A model generated the notes under the pieces. It searched no databases, had not been told where the DNA came from, and saw only the letters and a program-made list of their open reading frames with translations. Of a stretch of 64,000 bases of DNA, positions 21,815 to 34,756 are shown in pieces. The first letter of the stretch is position 1, and every line of letters begins with the position of its first letter. Origin of the DNA: Isoetes taiwanensis (taxonomy: Eukaryota; Streptophyta; Lycopodiopsida; Isoetales; Isoetaceae); NCBI GenBank assembly GCA_021234155.1, contig JAJEKV010000040.1, positions 4,179,229-4,243,228 of the forward strand, given 5' to 3'. The position numbers were made by a program, and so were the translations under genes.

Positions 21815-23110
21815 CAACACGGTACGACGATAGCCAGTGCCTAGTAACTTAATGGAAAAAGATGCTTAGCAATGCGCGACTTTTGTAATCTCCAACTATT
21901 AGATCATATTGAAACCAAACTGAATCATAGCTTGTATATGTGTCAAACCCTAACATTCCCCAGCACAGACCTCTCCAGCCTGACCAAGCGCCTGTGAGCT
22001 AATTCTAATATCCATTGTATACCAGAATGATTTTTCCAATGATCAAGGTAACTGCAGCATGGACGCCAGCCGGATTCAGGAGTGAACCAGATCATAGATG
22101 GTTTGAATTGAAGTAGCCAAACCTTATTCCAGCCTTCGAACGGCAGGCTTACCTATTAAATCACCCTAGTAGCCAAGCAGATCCGAGATTAGATCGCGAC
22201 CAAAGAACCCAACTCTAGTGTAAGGATATAGATTAGTTTTATTCTTTAAATTCTATGATGATGTGATGACCAAGGAATTTGAACCTGGCCATTGTAAGGT
22301 AGAGACTTCAGTTTATACGGATTCTAGATAGTCCCTCTAGTGGCATTACTATTTCCTGCCTCAGTGGCAAGAACCCCACCAGCGGGGTAAGGATCAGACT
22401 GGCCTGCAACCAGCCTGGGTTCACCCTTGACCTGATCCTCCGGGCAAGGCAAAGTCTACTCCCGGATCCGAGCGACTAGGGTTCACTAATGCCAACCGAG
22501 TGTGGGCAAGGCATGGGCCTGACAATCTGGGTGAGCTCCACCTTCCACAGCGTTTCAATAAGAGTGCAGCCTCTAGTCCCCTGGGTCATCATGATCTCAA
22601 AAGCATCCCTCACCGCCCCATCTGCCCCGGGAGATGTAAACCAAGAGTAGCCCCTATTATGCACCCACAAGCAACGTCCCAATAATTCTTCAACCCACTC
22701 CGCAAAGTGCATGTGGAGGCTTATTTTTGATGGACAAATCATCGCCATGCTCTTATGCCGTTCTGAACCACGGTCACAGATTCGGCCTCGCAATGAACCT
22801 CCTGAGACTAAGCCTGTCACCATCCCCGGTCCAGCCTTTGCAGAACTTCCTTTGTATTGTTGATCTTTAGTTCTGGCGCAAGATGTTGATGTACCACCTG
22901 AGGATATATGATGCTGCGTTACCGACGCAGGCGTTACGCCTGCATTTAGGTAGGCCCCGAGGAAGATTTGCAAATGATCCTCTCATTCTTCCCACCGTGA
23001 TTCCGATGGTCACAAAGATCCCGGAGTCACCAGCACGCATGGCGCCAGCGGGGATGAACTTCCGTTGTATACTGCGCGTGCGATCGAGTGATGCAGGGGA
23101 CGCCGCCAGC
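21815..23110 (+). repeat. 5' LTR of gypsy 2 (approximate)
   Basis: Collinear with 33337-34756: shared stretches include TAGCCTATTAAATCACCC-like sequence, TTCTATGATGATGTGATG, GATGTTGATGTACCACC and GGTAGGCCCCGAGG. Differences are mainly short deletions and substitutions. Confidence 0.7.
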
Positions 23111-26100
23111 TGGTACCCAGCCTTGAGACCATGTGCACCCACTATGCTCCCGAGGCACGGACCCCTGATGTGGTGGATCCTCAAGCCTCGAAAGGGTTTT
23201 TTCATTTTGGGGAAGTTAAGCCAGTAACAACTGGTTATAACTGGAACCAGCGAAGACCAAAAGAATGAGCCAAAACTTGCTGGGTGTTAAGGTGAAACAG
23301 GTCACCAGTCAAAGAATCCAAACTTTAGTTTTTGAGCCAGCTTAATGTGAGACATCGAGCAAGACTACTCAAACATGAAGGAATTTGAGAAAAATACATA
23401 AAGTGCTAGTTCTAAGATAGAACTAATGGTAGAATATAAGGCCAAATTATTTAAATTGTTATGGGGTATTAGATTCACAATTTGCTACCGTCTAAAAACT
23501 AAACTTTAGTTTTTGAGGCATGCAGGCGCAATCTGTACTGGCAGGAAAGTCTGGTATGTAAGTTTTGTCGAAATAGTGCCTTTAGCATGTTAAATAGACA
23601 AACTGAATTCCAGATTCCAAATTTGCCAAGTTATAAATAGAAGTAGACTCTCATTTAACGTCCCACTTTAGAAATTAGCTCCCCGCTTCCTACATGATCT
23701 TTAGCTCTATATCCGATTGTCGAACCGGCCAAACATGGCACTAATGCTGTGATCAGCGAGGAAGTTTCTCCTGTGCCATAAAACTCTTTGATTCAACATT
23801 ACCCGGCGCCAAGATGCTTCAGAGGCCTTTCTTGGACTTCAATCCACACCTTTCTTCGAGGAGAACTTCAACGAGCCAACTGAAGAAGAAGTACACTCGT
23901 ACAGAACCCGAGATAATTGAGGAAGAGGAGGAGGAGCAGTAAAGAAAGGGAGAGAACCAAGACCGTGAAGAACAGAGGATACCGACTCCAAGAGTCACTC
24001 ATTGAAGAACAAGTCAAGCCTAGATCGGGGAGAAAAAGAAGGCAGGAGCGGCAGAGCAGAAAGGAGCCGAGGCTTGAGTCATGGAGGAGGCATTGCATTA
24101 CTTATCGCTGGCACGTAACACGAGAAAGCAGGAAGGGAACAAAAGAAAAGGAAGAGGGAAGAGGGAGGAGGCAAAAGCGGCCAAGAACTCGTGAAGAAGA
24201 AGGGAAGTTCGTGGTGGGTCCAAGGAAGCTCAAGATGTTCCGCCTAACTAGAAGCCCAACCCCAAGATCACCATCACCGACCCGGCCATTGATCAGCCCC
24301 CGTCCCTCCGAGATTCCGACGGAAGAACCTAACCCCAAACAGCAGAGGGGCAAGTTCTTCCCAAACCCCGACCGCTGAAAGGTGTGGTAACCGAAAGGTG
24401 AAGGCTTCAGGAGAGGAGTAGCAGGACAAAGGAAGAAGCCCCTCCTACCCAAATGGGACAGAAGAAGCAACCCCCGCCTGCGGAGTCCTATGTAACTAAC
24501 CCCGCTAGAATCTACGAGCCAAAGATGCGGAGCACGAGGCTCTTGCTATGAAGGAGGGGAGGTATACAACTCCTACGCCACGAGAATAGAGTCGGACTAT
24601 AATGAGGACACCCAACCTAAGTAGACTCCCAAGATCGCCACCACCAAACAAGGTCCCTAAAAAAGCAGCAAAGAAGAAGGTCGACAGAAGGAGGTGGAGA
24701 GAAGAGACGATGAGATCTGCACTTTCAACAAGTGTTTACTACCTCAATTCCCGCAGCCTTGTCATTAGCCTGAGGTGATGGTGACCAGGACGACTGGTGG
24801 TGGTCACGGATGAGATGCCGCAGACGATAGCTGGAGCAAAAATAGCATTTCTGAAGACTACGGGCTTGCACCGTTTCACGCCAAGCAGTAACCCTCATGA
24901 TGAAGATATGCTCACAGTCGACAAGGAGAGTCCTCATGGAATAAAATAACGGCTAAGATTAGCCAAAATGGCTATTTTAGAAAGAAGTTTAATAAGAAAA
25001 TCCACAAAATGGAAAATGCCTAAAAAAAAGAAAATTTTAGCCCAATTTTTTGTCACCAAGTGAGTTTTAGAATAGCCAAACTCTTTACAGACTCATCCAT
25101 CGGATACCGATTAGGCTAAACCCAAGAGAGGAATGGAAATGATAGATATCAAATTCAACACCAATAATAGAACAAATAGGGTTTGGTTTTTTGTTTTAAT
25201 TGTCCTCAACTATGTACAAAGTTAATTAGAGGAAAAAGTTAGCAGGCCTTTTTAGGTTTTTATTTTGGTAAAATCCGACGAACATTTACAATAACTTCAA
25301 TGTCTTGATGTTTAACGATTGATTTCTTTTTAAACCATTAAGAAACTAATATCTTTTCCATTTTTGAAAAGTTTAGCCAAAAGCAAGAAACCGGTGGATG
25401 GAGAAAACCCATTTAATTTTGCCCAAACTTAGTCCCAATTTGAAAGGTAGTTTAGCTTTAACCTATTTTGCGGCTACACTAAAAATAAGGAGGTAATTTT
25501 ATTCGAATTTAAACCTTTGCAAATTTGAAAATTTTGTGCCTAACAATTTTTTAATTTTAAATTGTTGAATTGCTTAATTTGGACACGTTTTGTTTTTATT
25601 TCAAAATAGGATTTCGATGTTGATGTGTCTCACACCGGGTCAAGAAACTAAACTTTAGTTTTTGAGCGAGGCTAAAGTCGCGGAGACCTCGCCCAAACCT
25701 GCCCAAAATTCACCAGAAAATATTAACAAATGATTTTGATAACTGGCCATCTTTACACCCTTAATTACCCAAATTGCATGCTCAAACCGATTCTGAATTA
25801 GTCAAGAAACCAAATTTTAGTTTTGACTTACCATTCCACCAGATAGGCTAGCCAAATTACTTCAACCCCCAAGAATTTTCTTTTAAGTAATCCAAAATTA
25901 AACTCCTTGAATTTTCTTCAAATTTCTCATAAATAGGTCCTCATTTCACACTAGAGCACCCTACAAGCATTTGCTGGCAACCCAAAATTAGGTTTTCCAT
26001 TTTCCAAGGTCCCCATTTCACAGGTGCTTGCCAAGTAAACCGCTTGCTCTCTTAGCCGGGATTTCCCAAGATTAAACTCATCGCAACCGCTTGGCGATTT

Positions 26101-29100
26101 CGCAGATTAAATCATACAACCTTCCTCGATTTATGCGCCGGGCCATGCCTAGGGGATTACATCGAAATTTTTCCATGTCTTCCGGGAAGGAGGTAGATGT
26201 CCAAAGCAACTTTGGTGACGCGAACCCCTAATTTTGGCTACAGAGTCCCATTCGGTTCCAAGCTAGGTAGAGCCATCACTAGTGCAGCCTTTCCACCTTG
26301 CATAAAGCTACTTTGTTCCTAGGGCAATCCCTTCGCAAAATTTTGAAGCTTATGTTCCAAAACATTGCCAAGTATTCACAAACAAGGCCCAACAAGACGC
26401 CTCGAGCCACAATGGTGGTCCTAACCGCCAACAGACTACAAGTATTTTCTTTAACATCGCCTAGCAATCTTCCTCTACCCATCGTACGAGAACACCGGGA
26501 GAAACCTCCATTCCCCCATGGATGGACGGACCCATTAGCCAACAAAGAAGAATGTTTCCTTACGCTAAAGCATCGGTCAGGAGAGTAGAAGGAAAAGAAG
26601 AAGAGGAGTCAAGAAGAGGAGGGAAGACTACGGGCCGAGCTCTAATTCCAGCGGAAGAGCGGCGCATGTTTAACAAGAGTGGCAAGACTTCAAAGAAACT
26701 CTAGAATCGGAATGAGCCCCTTGGGCTAGGCATTACAAGCCTAGCCCCCATCATTGTCGAGGGCGAAGAATTTTGCCCTAAGCGATAACCAAAACCTCCT
26801 GAGTGGCAAGGAGCATCAATTAAGAGTTGTCAATTCAACTCGAAGATCCACCTGACGGATTTATCGTCCGAGAGCCCATCACCAAGCGCAAGGGAAGTTT
26901 TACATCACACTTGAGCTTTGATCAAGCATCCAAGCCACAAAGAATATCACATTATGGAGTGCATCAAAGCCGCAAACCAACCACGATTGAGTAAAGTGGT
27001 TCTCGCCTACAGGTATGAATCCGCCACGTGACCTTGAACATCTTAATTCGCAAGTCTTCCAACGCCTTCCCAAAGAAGAGTGTCTGACCCTGAGCTCTCT
27101 GCCAGCCGAGACTGTACATGAGCTCAATGCCACGGTAGAGGTTGATGACTATGCGATGCCGTAGTCGAGGCCGAGCGGCTTAAGACTTTCACGCAACGCA
27201 TGTGTCGCGGTATTACCGATGGATGGGAAGACTAGCGTAATTCACCGCAAATTCACAATCTGTATGGTAGCCAGAGTATCGATGCTTAATTGCGCTTCCT
27301 CAGATTTGTCCGGCATGCTCGGGCTACCCCTTAACACCGAAAAGTATGTCATCCTGCTAGAGAGCTGCAGTAATCGATGTTTTACTACTTGGCTACCTTT
27401 ACGACGGCAGGAAGACCGGCAAAGGACCGGCCACTATACTTCCGGAAAGCCAGGATAGAAGAGTTGGCTTAGAGCTTGCGTGGGGATCTTCTGAATAACG
27501 CCCTTAGAAACTTAGGTCATTCAAAGGGGAAAAGCCCAAGTGAAAAAGTTCCCAGAGGATAGAATCCATCCTACCGGCTATATCAAGAATAGTTAGGAAT
27601 CTTGATCCCTAAGTTTTATTTTTGTATTAACATATTATAAAATATGAATATAACTTTTTTTGCACTTTTGAATGTTTTGTTGATGTAATTTTGCCCCACA
27701 ATTATACCAACATCACATATAATGCAAAGAGAATAAATAAAACTAACCGCATACAGCCATAACCAACCTGTAAAAGTGCGATAGAGAACAACAAACGGGT
27801 TAACAAAAACAGGAGGCCCAACATGGATTAAGGGACTCCCCGACAGTAACCCTTCCCCAGAACTCTTCAAGGATATGGTCCCATGACCCCGTAGAGGAGA
27901 TGTCGCAGATGCGAATCCGACTCGACCGATAAAGTTCCTTTAGCTAGCAAGACCACCGTTTCAAGCCATAAACGATTAACCCCCAAAAGTTTGGGAAAGA
28001 CAAGAAGAGAAATAAGAGAAGGAGGTCCCCAAAGATGCAGACTCCCACTCAAGCCTCGACCTCTGATTCAATCCGAAAGAGGCCGAAAGCAAAAGCGTGG
28101 AGAGAGAGACAATCGCATTGAAGGACGCTAAGGCCCTCGACTACCGTAAGAAGGTGGACTCGCAAAGATCGGGCAATATATGGAAAGCCCATAACTCGAA
28201 AGCGCTTCTACAGGACAAGATCCCGTTAGAGGCAAGAGGCATGGCTCGACGAATGATGAGTATGGCAATGCCTACTAATGAAGGATAAGGACAGCGCGTG
28301 GTGGCAACGCCAACCCGAAGGGGCCGACGATATGGTGGAAGGGCTGGTGCCAAGTCCTACTTTGGATGGAGCATGGGTAGATGCATGCCGATTCGTGGAA
28401 GTTCTCGAAAGCTTAAGAACCACTATGTCTCTCAGAACACAAGTCGACATACAGCTTATGATTGTTAGGTACAAAACGGCGTAAGCACAATCAAGAGTTC
28501 ATGAGGTTGAAGATCAGAGGCCAAGCCGAGCGAAACACGCAGCGGAAAAGCTACAATGAATTAGAACCAGAAACTCAAGGGCACAGACCCCTGAAATAGC
28601 TATTCAAGCAAGTAGTCCAAGGTACTAGTTTGCAAGGACGGGGCCGCAATTGCACGCAGACGTACCTTTACCATCGATAGAGGGAAAGCAACAGGAGCTA
28701 CCCTATAGGGCACCAAGTCCAGCAAGTCCAAAAAAGTCCCCATAACAAAGAACAGGGAAACAACAAGAAAGAAAGGTGTGTCCTTCAAGGACAAACAGAA
28801 GGGTCCACTATCGAAAAAAGACGGTTCCCACAGCGCTGCTCAAGGAGAAAAGGCAGAATGCATGGAGAAGTACCGCCTTTAGATGTTTCCCCGGGCCAAT
28901 CGCCACCCAATCGCCGATTTGTTATGAGCTCAGCCGCCAGGCAGAAGTTGGGCTGGATACCCATCGACGAGGACGGCTGAGGAGGCACGCCGTGATTCAT
29001 CCAGGGTGAGTGCTACATCTTCGGGCCGCTAGATACGCAATGCGACCCAAGATAAGGTAATCACCACGTAAGAGGGGAAAGCAAGGTCAAGTCCGGCCAT

Positions 29101-29149
29101 AGTGTCTTTAGATGCATTCGAAGTAGCTATAACTTCACATCCCCGAGGA
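23111..29149 (+). other. Gypsy 2 leader and gag region, too decayed to read
   Basis: By position this should hold the leader, gag and protease. No frame is convincing. At 23880-24700 the plus strand is purine-rich and gives Lys/Arg/Glu-rich frames that may be a gag relic. A motif of the form AACTAAACTTTAGTTTTTGAG recurs at about 23325, 23500, 25645 and 25805. From 28500 to 29150 the sequence approaches the protease and RT without clear motifs. Small deletions are frequent throughout. Confidence 0.45.
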
Positions 29150-32100
29150 TGGTTGAAATGTTGAAATTGAAACCCCTAAAGTCCAAACCAAGGCCCGAAT
29201 CTTGGCAAGCGGGCAAGAAGACATACAAAGGGGAAGAGAATCAACTTCGACATTGACTTGCCGTGGATTAATATCCGTGATGGGGGCGTAGTAATGGGCA
29301 TTGGCAAATACGACTTGATCGCTGGAATGGAGTACCTGGACCGAAGGGGCCATCATTGATTGTGGAAAGCTTGAAGGTGACCTTCCCAACGCCCACGGCA
29401 AAACCATTGAGATCACAGTGTAAAAGAAGTTACCCCCATCATGCAATGTATGTCCGCTAAGAAGCCGCTTCAAATCTATAAAGAACAGAAGGTAGCATAC
29501 ATCTTCAAACTCGGAGATTGAGGAACCCGAGCCCAAGGAAGTGAGAAGACAAGGTGCTCGAAGTTGCCCAAGCCAATCGCCAACTTGATTATTTTGAAGT
29601 TCCACGATCTCTTTCCAGATGAGATTGAGAAGTTTCCTCTCCTTACAGAGGAGTAGAGTGTGAGATAGCACTCAACCAAGGACCGCCGACCAGCAAGGCC
29701 CCATATAGAATGAGACCACACATGAACTCACTGAGCTAAAGAAGCAGCTTACAAGAATTGCTCGATTCAGGCTTCATCAGTGCCCGGTCTCACCATTTGG
29801 GGCACCCATCCTCTTTGTCAAGAAGAAGGATGGAAGCTTGAGGATGTGCATAGATTACGCGACAATTGAACAAGCACATCATCAAGAACAAGCACGCGAC
29901 TCCCTGTGTCGACGACTTGATGGATCAACTCTAAGGGCAAAAGTCTTCTAAGATCACTCAAGGTCGTGGTATCACCAGATCGTATAAAAAAGAAGATGAC
30001 ATCCACAAAACGGCTGTGACGAGGAAATGGGCATTACTTAATTCACCGTAATGCCATTTATCATCCAACGCCCATCCACGCTCATGAGACTCATGAATCC
30101 ACATCTTCGAGAATACTTGGACACCTTTTGTGATAGTATCGAACATTACTCGGGTGTACAGTAACCATTGAAGAGCATGCTCAAAGACGCCGAAAGGTGC
30201 TCGAGAAGTTATGAAGCATCGGCCAGGCGCCAAATTGTCGGCGTCACTGCTAACGAGAAGGTGGAATTTCTACTATGTGATTTTCAGCAGGCGAAATCTC
30301 TCACGTATCTCTAAGATTGAAGCGCGCATCCAATGGCCGGGCACCAAAGAACGCCCATGAGGTCGGTTTCCTTTGCCTAAGAGGGTATTACGAAGTTCGT
30401 GGAAGAACTTCGCGAAAGATAGCGCGTCCCACCGGTTGGACACTTGACAAAGACGAGAAAGTCAAAAATTAAATACCCATTGGCTCAAGAAAGCCCAAGC
30501 AGATTTGAGTTGTTGAAGGAAGCTTTGACAATCCCGCCTCGCTTTGACCCCGCCGCATCTAAAAGGACAAGTTAGTGGCGGACGACGAAGCAAGATAGCC
30601 ACAAAGTGCGCCGATGCAAGAAGAGCCGGTAATAGCGCATAACGCTGGAAAATGAACGACAAAACGCTAAGTACCGGACGATGATCAAGAGCTGCTAGCA
30701 GCTTGTCGGCATTGAGAATTGAGGTATTACCTCTTAGGGAGGAAGTTCCAGCTTGGACACTCCATCACCGAGCCTCCAAGATATGCGATTCACACAACCA
30801 CATCTCAATCCGAGGCAGAGAAGGTGGATGGAGTTTTCGAGGAGTACGACTTTGAGATAGTCTACAAGCCCTGAAGCTTAATGTGGTAGCAAATGCGCTT
30901 TTCAAGGCATCCAAAGGGGGGTGCATTGCAACGAAATCGAATCTCCACGATTTCGAAAAGATAGAAGAAACCTTGCCAACAGATGTCGACTTCAAGGAAG
31001 TATGGGCAAGCCTGCAAGGAAGCGAAGTAGAACGGACAAGGAGAGGGGAGCCTTCAAAAATTTTAAGAAGGAAGGTAACCTACTATACCATAAGAACAAG
31101 TTGTGCGCTTGGCCGAATCATCCGGAGTAAGAAAGTTGATCCTCCACGACACCCTTCCACAAGCTTCCAATAGCCGGGCCGCAGATTCATGAAGATATAT
31201 TTCAAAGTGTGTAGCAGCTACTATTGGTCGAATGAAGAAGCATAGCTCGCTACATCAAGGAGTGTCGGCTATGCCCGGCAAACAAAGGCGAGAACAACTC
31301 CAATCACCGTGAGCATTGGAACCATTAGCGGTGCCAAACGCTAAGTGGGAAGTCGTCGCCGTGGACTTTATAACAAGATCGCCAAGGACAAGAAGAGGTA
31401 AGGACGCCTTGATGGTCGAAATTGGGCAAAAGTTGTCGAAGATGGCCCATTTTTGTGTCTTGCGGGACCACGGACCTGACTATGGACACCGGCGAAAGCT
31501 TTCACCAAAGAGATTTTTTTAGGACTTCATGGCATGCCAAGGGAAATTATTCCGACGGTGATCCAAAGTTCATCGGTGCCCTCGGCGGGATCTCTTCACG
31601 ACGATTGGAACGGTTGTCCATGAGCATGGCCTATCACCCAATGCACGGATGGGCAAATCGAGCGAGTCAACGTATTCCGGGGAAGATATGCTCCAAGTTA
31701 TGTCCGGAAACAAGCAAAGGTATGTGGAAGGAATTTATTCCTTGGTGGAGTTTGCATACAATAGCACCAAGCAGAATCATCCCAAATGTCGCCGCTCATG
31801 ATCAACTTCGGCTACCAATGCCTAACTCTGGACACTTGGCACAATCCTCGTCAAAAGTGGAAAGTGTCTAACAAATGTTGAGCACGTTACGACAGCTTGT
31901 GGAAAAGAAGTTCGAGGTACCTTCTAGCAGCAAGGAGCAGAAGAGCATTGCCGACAAAACATCGGGACAGTCAGAGAATTCCAAGTTGGAAGATGTATGG
32001 CTCAAGATCAAGGTAAAAGCGGTAAGTTCCGATCGAAATTGCGAAGCTTGCTCCAAGTGGGCTGGACCCTGCCAGAATAGTCCGGAGAGTGGGTAAATCA

Positions 32101-32460
32101 ATCCCTAAGTTGGACTTACCAGCACACTTAAAGATCCCAAAGTCTTCCACGTGAGCTTGCCGAAGAAGCACACCCCAACCCGAGAGGAAGTTTTGGACAC
32201 CCAACGATGCCGGAAATGACGTAAGAAGCGGCTAGAAATAGTTCCAGAGCTAATCCTGATAAGGCCTTCAAGAAAACAAGGAGATCGGAGTTCTCCAATA
32301 CTTGGTCAAGTGGAAACACTTGCCGCTGAAGAAGCAAACATGGGTACTTAAAAGAGATTTGGAAAAACAAGCATTACCCACAATTTATGGAGCAATGGGG
32401 ACGGGCAAGGTCATCTCCAAGAAATCGACTTCGGGCATGTCGATTTGGGTAGATCAATAG
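29150..32460 (+). pseudogene. Gypsy 2 pol: RT, RNase H, integrase, chromodomain (heavily frameshifted)
   Basis: Fragments in order on the plus strand: a protease-region piece near 29290 (IGKYDLIAGMEYLD), RT lead-in near 29790 (SPFGAPILFVKKKDGSLRMC), RT core with SWYHQI near 29970, RNase H relics near 30670, integrase from 31316 (WEVVAVDFITRSPRTRRGKDAL, then LSKMAHF), a core piece near 31620 (SMSMAYHP), and a chromodomain-like end near 32300 (YLVKWKHLPL). The order and wording are typical of plant chromoviruses. Almost every segment is in a different frame and the GAL-type stretches lack single bases. Nothing here can encode a working polyprotein. Confidence 0.8.
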
Positions 32461-33336
32461 TTGCTTGTATAATCTACACGTCATGCAACCTATGAGGTAA
32501 GGGTTGAAATAACGATGATGAGATTACTACGTAGATCTCTAGGGGATAGTGTAATGTCAATGTAGGCATGACCCGGCACGCTTTGGAAAGTCTACCGTCC
32601 CACTAAGTAAGGCCAACCGGAGAGAAAGGAGGTCATTGAGGAATGCATTGATAGGAAAAGCACCTCTAGCCCCATATATGCTTTGATAGAGGAATCGCCT
32701 TCACGCCATATGCTCTGGGAAGGGACCTATCCTCCACCGGGCAACTAAAGGTGTAGGCATGAGTGGCATATAGACATATAGGCTGCCTCCCGGCCATAAT
32801 GGAAGATTCACCCCCTTCCCACGCGGAGATTAGCCATGCATCCATGTAGATAGGTGGGGTGGTCACCATATAACCAAAAAATTTTATTTAATATTAAAGG
32901 GTACTAACGTAGTGTTGAGGCAGCCAATAGAGCCCCGAGGGCGGAGGTCGAACTGATGAAGACTTACAACACAATTTTGTTGTAATGTGTTGCAAGGAAT
33001 AAAGAGTACCCTCGAACAATAATTGTATATATAATAAATAACCGAGACATTAGGAGTTATTGTTATAATGACATAAGTGATAACCATTGATTGCATAATA
33101 GTATTAATGTTCTATAAATATTACCTTGAGGTAATCTATTAAATGTATAACTATAATAATAGGTATATGCTATGCATGAGGTTGATTGCGAGGTTAAGAA
33201 GATCCCAAGGTGGGAGACCCATGATGCTTCCGGAGAACATCAATTCAAAGGTGGAGAATGTGGCGTTCAAAGACGATATACGGCCCAAGGCGCATAACCG
33301 TGATCTTGCGCCACGCCGCCAGACATTACCCGCCCG
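32461..33336 (+). other. Gypsy 2 region between pol and the 3' LTR
   Basis: Non-coding, AT-rich from 32880 to 33160. The 3' LTR start lies somewhere near its right end and may include up to 130 bp of it, since the 5' copy appears truncated. No purine tract is unambiguous. Confidence 0.45.
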
Positions 33337-34756
33337 CCGACGCGGTGACGTATACCCAAGCAAGGGATGCCCTAGGGGGCAACTTGCAATGGTGCGCGAC
33401 ACTTAGCAATCTGGCCACCTTTAGACCTTTTAACCCATTAAAGGTAGACCAAGGGTCATGGAAAACCCTAAACCTAACCGGATAGCCTACATAACTTTAA
33501 CATTCCCTTTTTTAAGCCCCTTGGACCTTCCTCTCGAGTTCGATACACTGGTGAGTCAATTCCAACTCCGATTGACATTAATTGCCCCGGCTAGTCGGAC
33601 CTTTTTTCCGACCGCATCTCGGCGTAACTGCGACATGGACGCCCGCTCGGATTCGGAGATGAACGGGGATCGGTATTTAGTTCGATTGAATAGCCTAAAC
33701 CTTATTCGGCCTTGAACCATGTAGGTTTAGCCTATTAAATCACCCCTAGTAGCCAAGGCATCCCGAGATTGACTCTAACTAAAGAACCTAACTCTATGTA
33801 TGATATAGATTAGTTCTTATTCTTTAGTTCTATGATGATGTGATGGACCCGGATGAATTTTTGTGAACTCATTGTATTGGGAAGGGGGTAGAGACTTGAA
33901 GCTTAGTAGATGATGCTTCTAGATAGTCCCTCTTAGTGCATTACTAGATTTCAACTGTGTACAAGAACCCCACGGTTGTGGGTGAAGGGACCAAGACCGC
34001 TCTTAACGAGGTTCGTGTTTCGACCCTTGACCGATCCCGGGCGGTAAAAGTCTAGGGGATCCGAAATACTAGGTCTAATGGCTTGCCAACGAGTGTGGGC
34101 AAGGCATGGGCCTCGAGCACCCGTGGGATGGAGTTCACCTTCCATTGGGTTAAGTCAATAAGGGCAATGGCTCTTTAGTCACCTTGGGTCAAGATGTAGA
34201 TCTCGGTGGGAGTGATCCCTACCCCCCATCGGGCCGGGGAGATGTAACCCAAAGAGTAGCCCCTTTGGCTATGCACCCGTGAGGCTACGGGCCAGTCCCA
34301 ACACTCTTCAACCTACTCGCAAAGTGTGCACGGTGAGGGGCGGATGGAGTGGACAACCCAATGCCATGTTCTTATGCCTACCAATCCATTGTCATGATTC
34401 TGTCTGCAATGAACTCTGGAGACCAAGCTTTGTCGGCCCATCCCGCAGTCTCGAAGCCTTTGGGTAGGAACTTCCTTTGTATTGTGCTGATCTTTGTCTA
34501 TGCAGATGTTGATGTACCACCCTTCGAGGTGGATATATGATGTTATGTTACCGACGTGTATGTTTATGCTTCCGCATTCAGGTAGGCCCCGAGGGAGACG
34601 GGGTAAAATGACCCCTTCATTCTTCCCCATTGTGGATTCCGTGATGGTCACAGTGTTGATCCGTGGAGGGCCCCTATATGTAAAATTTGGTATGGGGGAT
34701 GAACTCCCTCGTTGTATACGTGCGGGCATCGATCACGAGTAGGGGACGCCACAAGT
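33337..34756 (+). repeat. 3' LTR of gypsy 2 (approximate)
   Basis: Direct repeat of 21815-23110. The similarity ends at GGGGACGCCACA, just before sequence that matches the carried gene of the inverted-terminus family (AGTTCCTGCAAGAATCC, inverted). Confidence 0.72.

Larger units (their letters stand above)
21815..34756 (+). mobile_element. Decayed Ty3/gypsy chromovirus (gypsy 2)
   Basis: Two long direct repeats (about 21815-23110 and 33337-34756) flank a plus-strand internal region with recognisable RT, RNase H, integrase and a chromodomain-like tail between 29150 and 32460. The repeats have diverged strongly, with many small deletions, so this is an old insertion. The first sequence after the left repeat (TGGTACCCAGCC, about 23112) is a degenerate form of the TGGTATCAGAGC primer site. 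On both sides lies inverted sequence of the carried gene of the 18.5-kb element. Target-site duplication and exact ends could not be determined. Confidence 0.78.

Noticed and set aside
23917-24378. Arg/Lys/Glu-rich protein of 153 codons
   Set aside because: Purine-rich DNA gives such frames by composition, and it lies in the decayed gag region of gypsy 2. No domain is visible.
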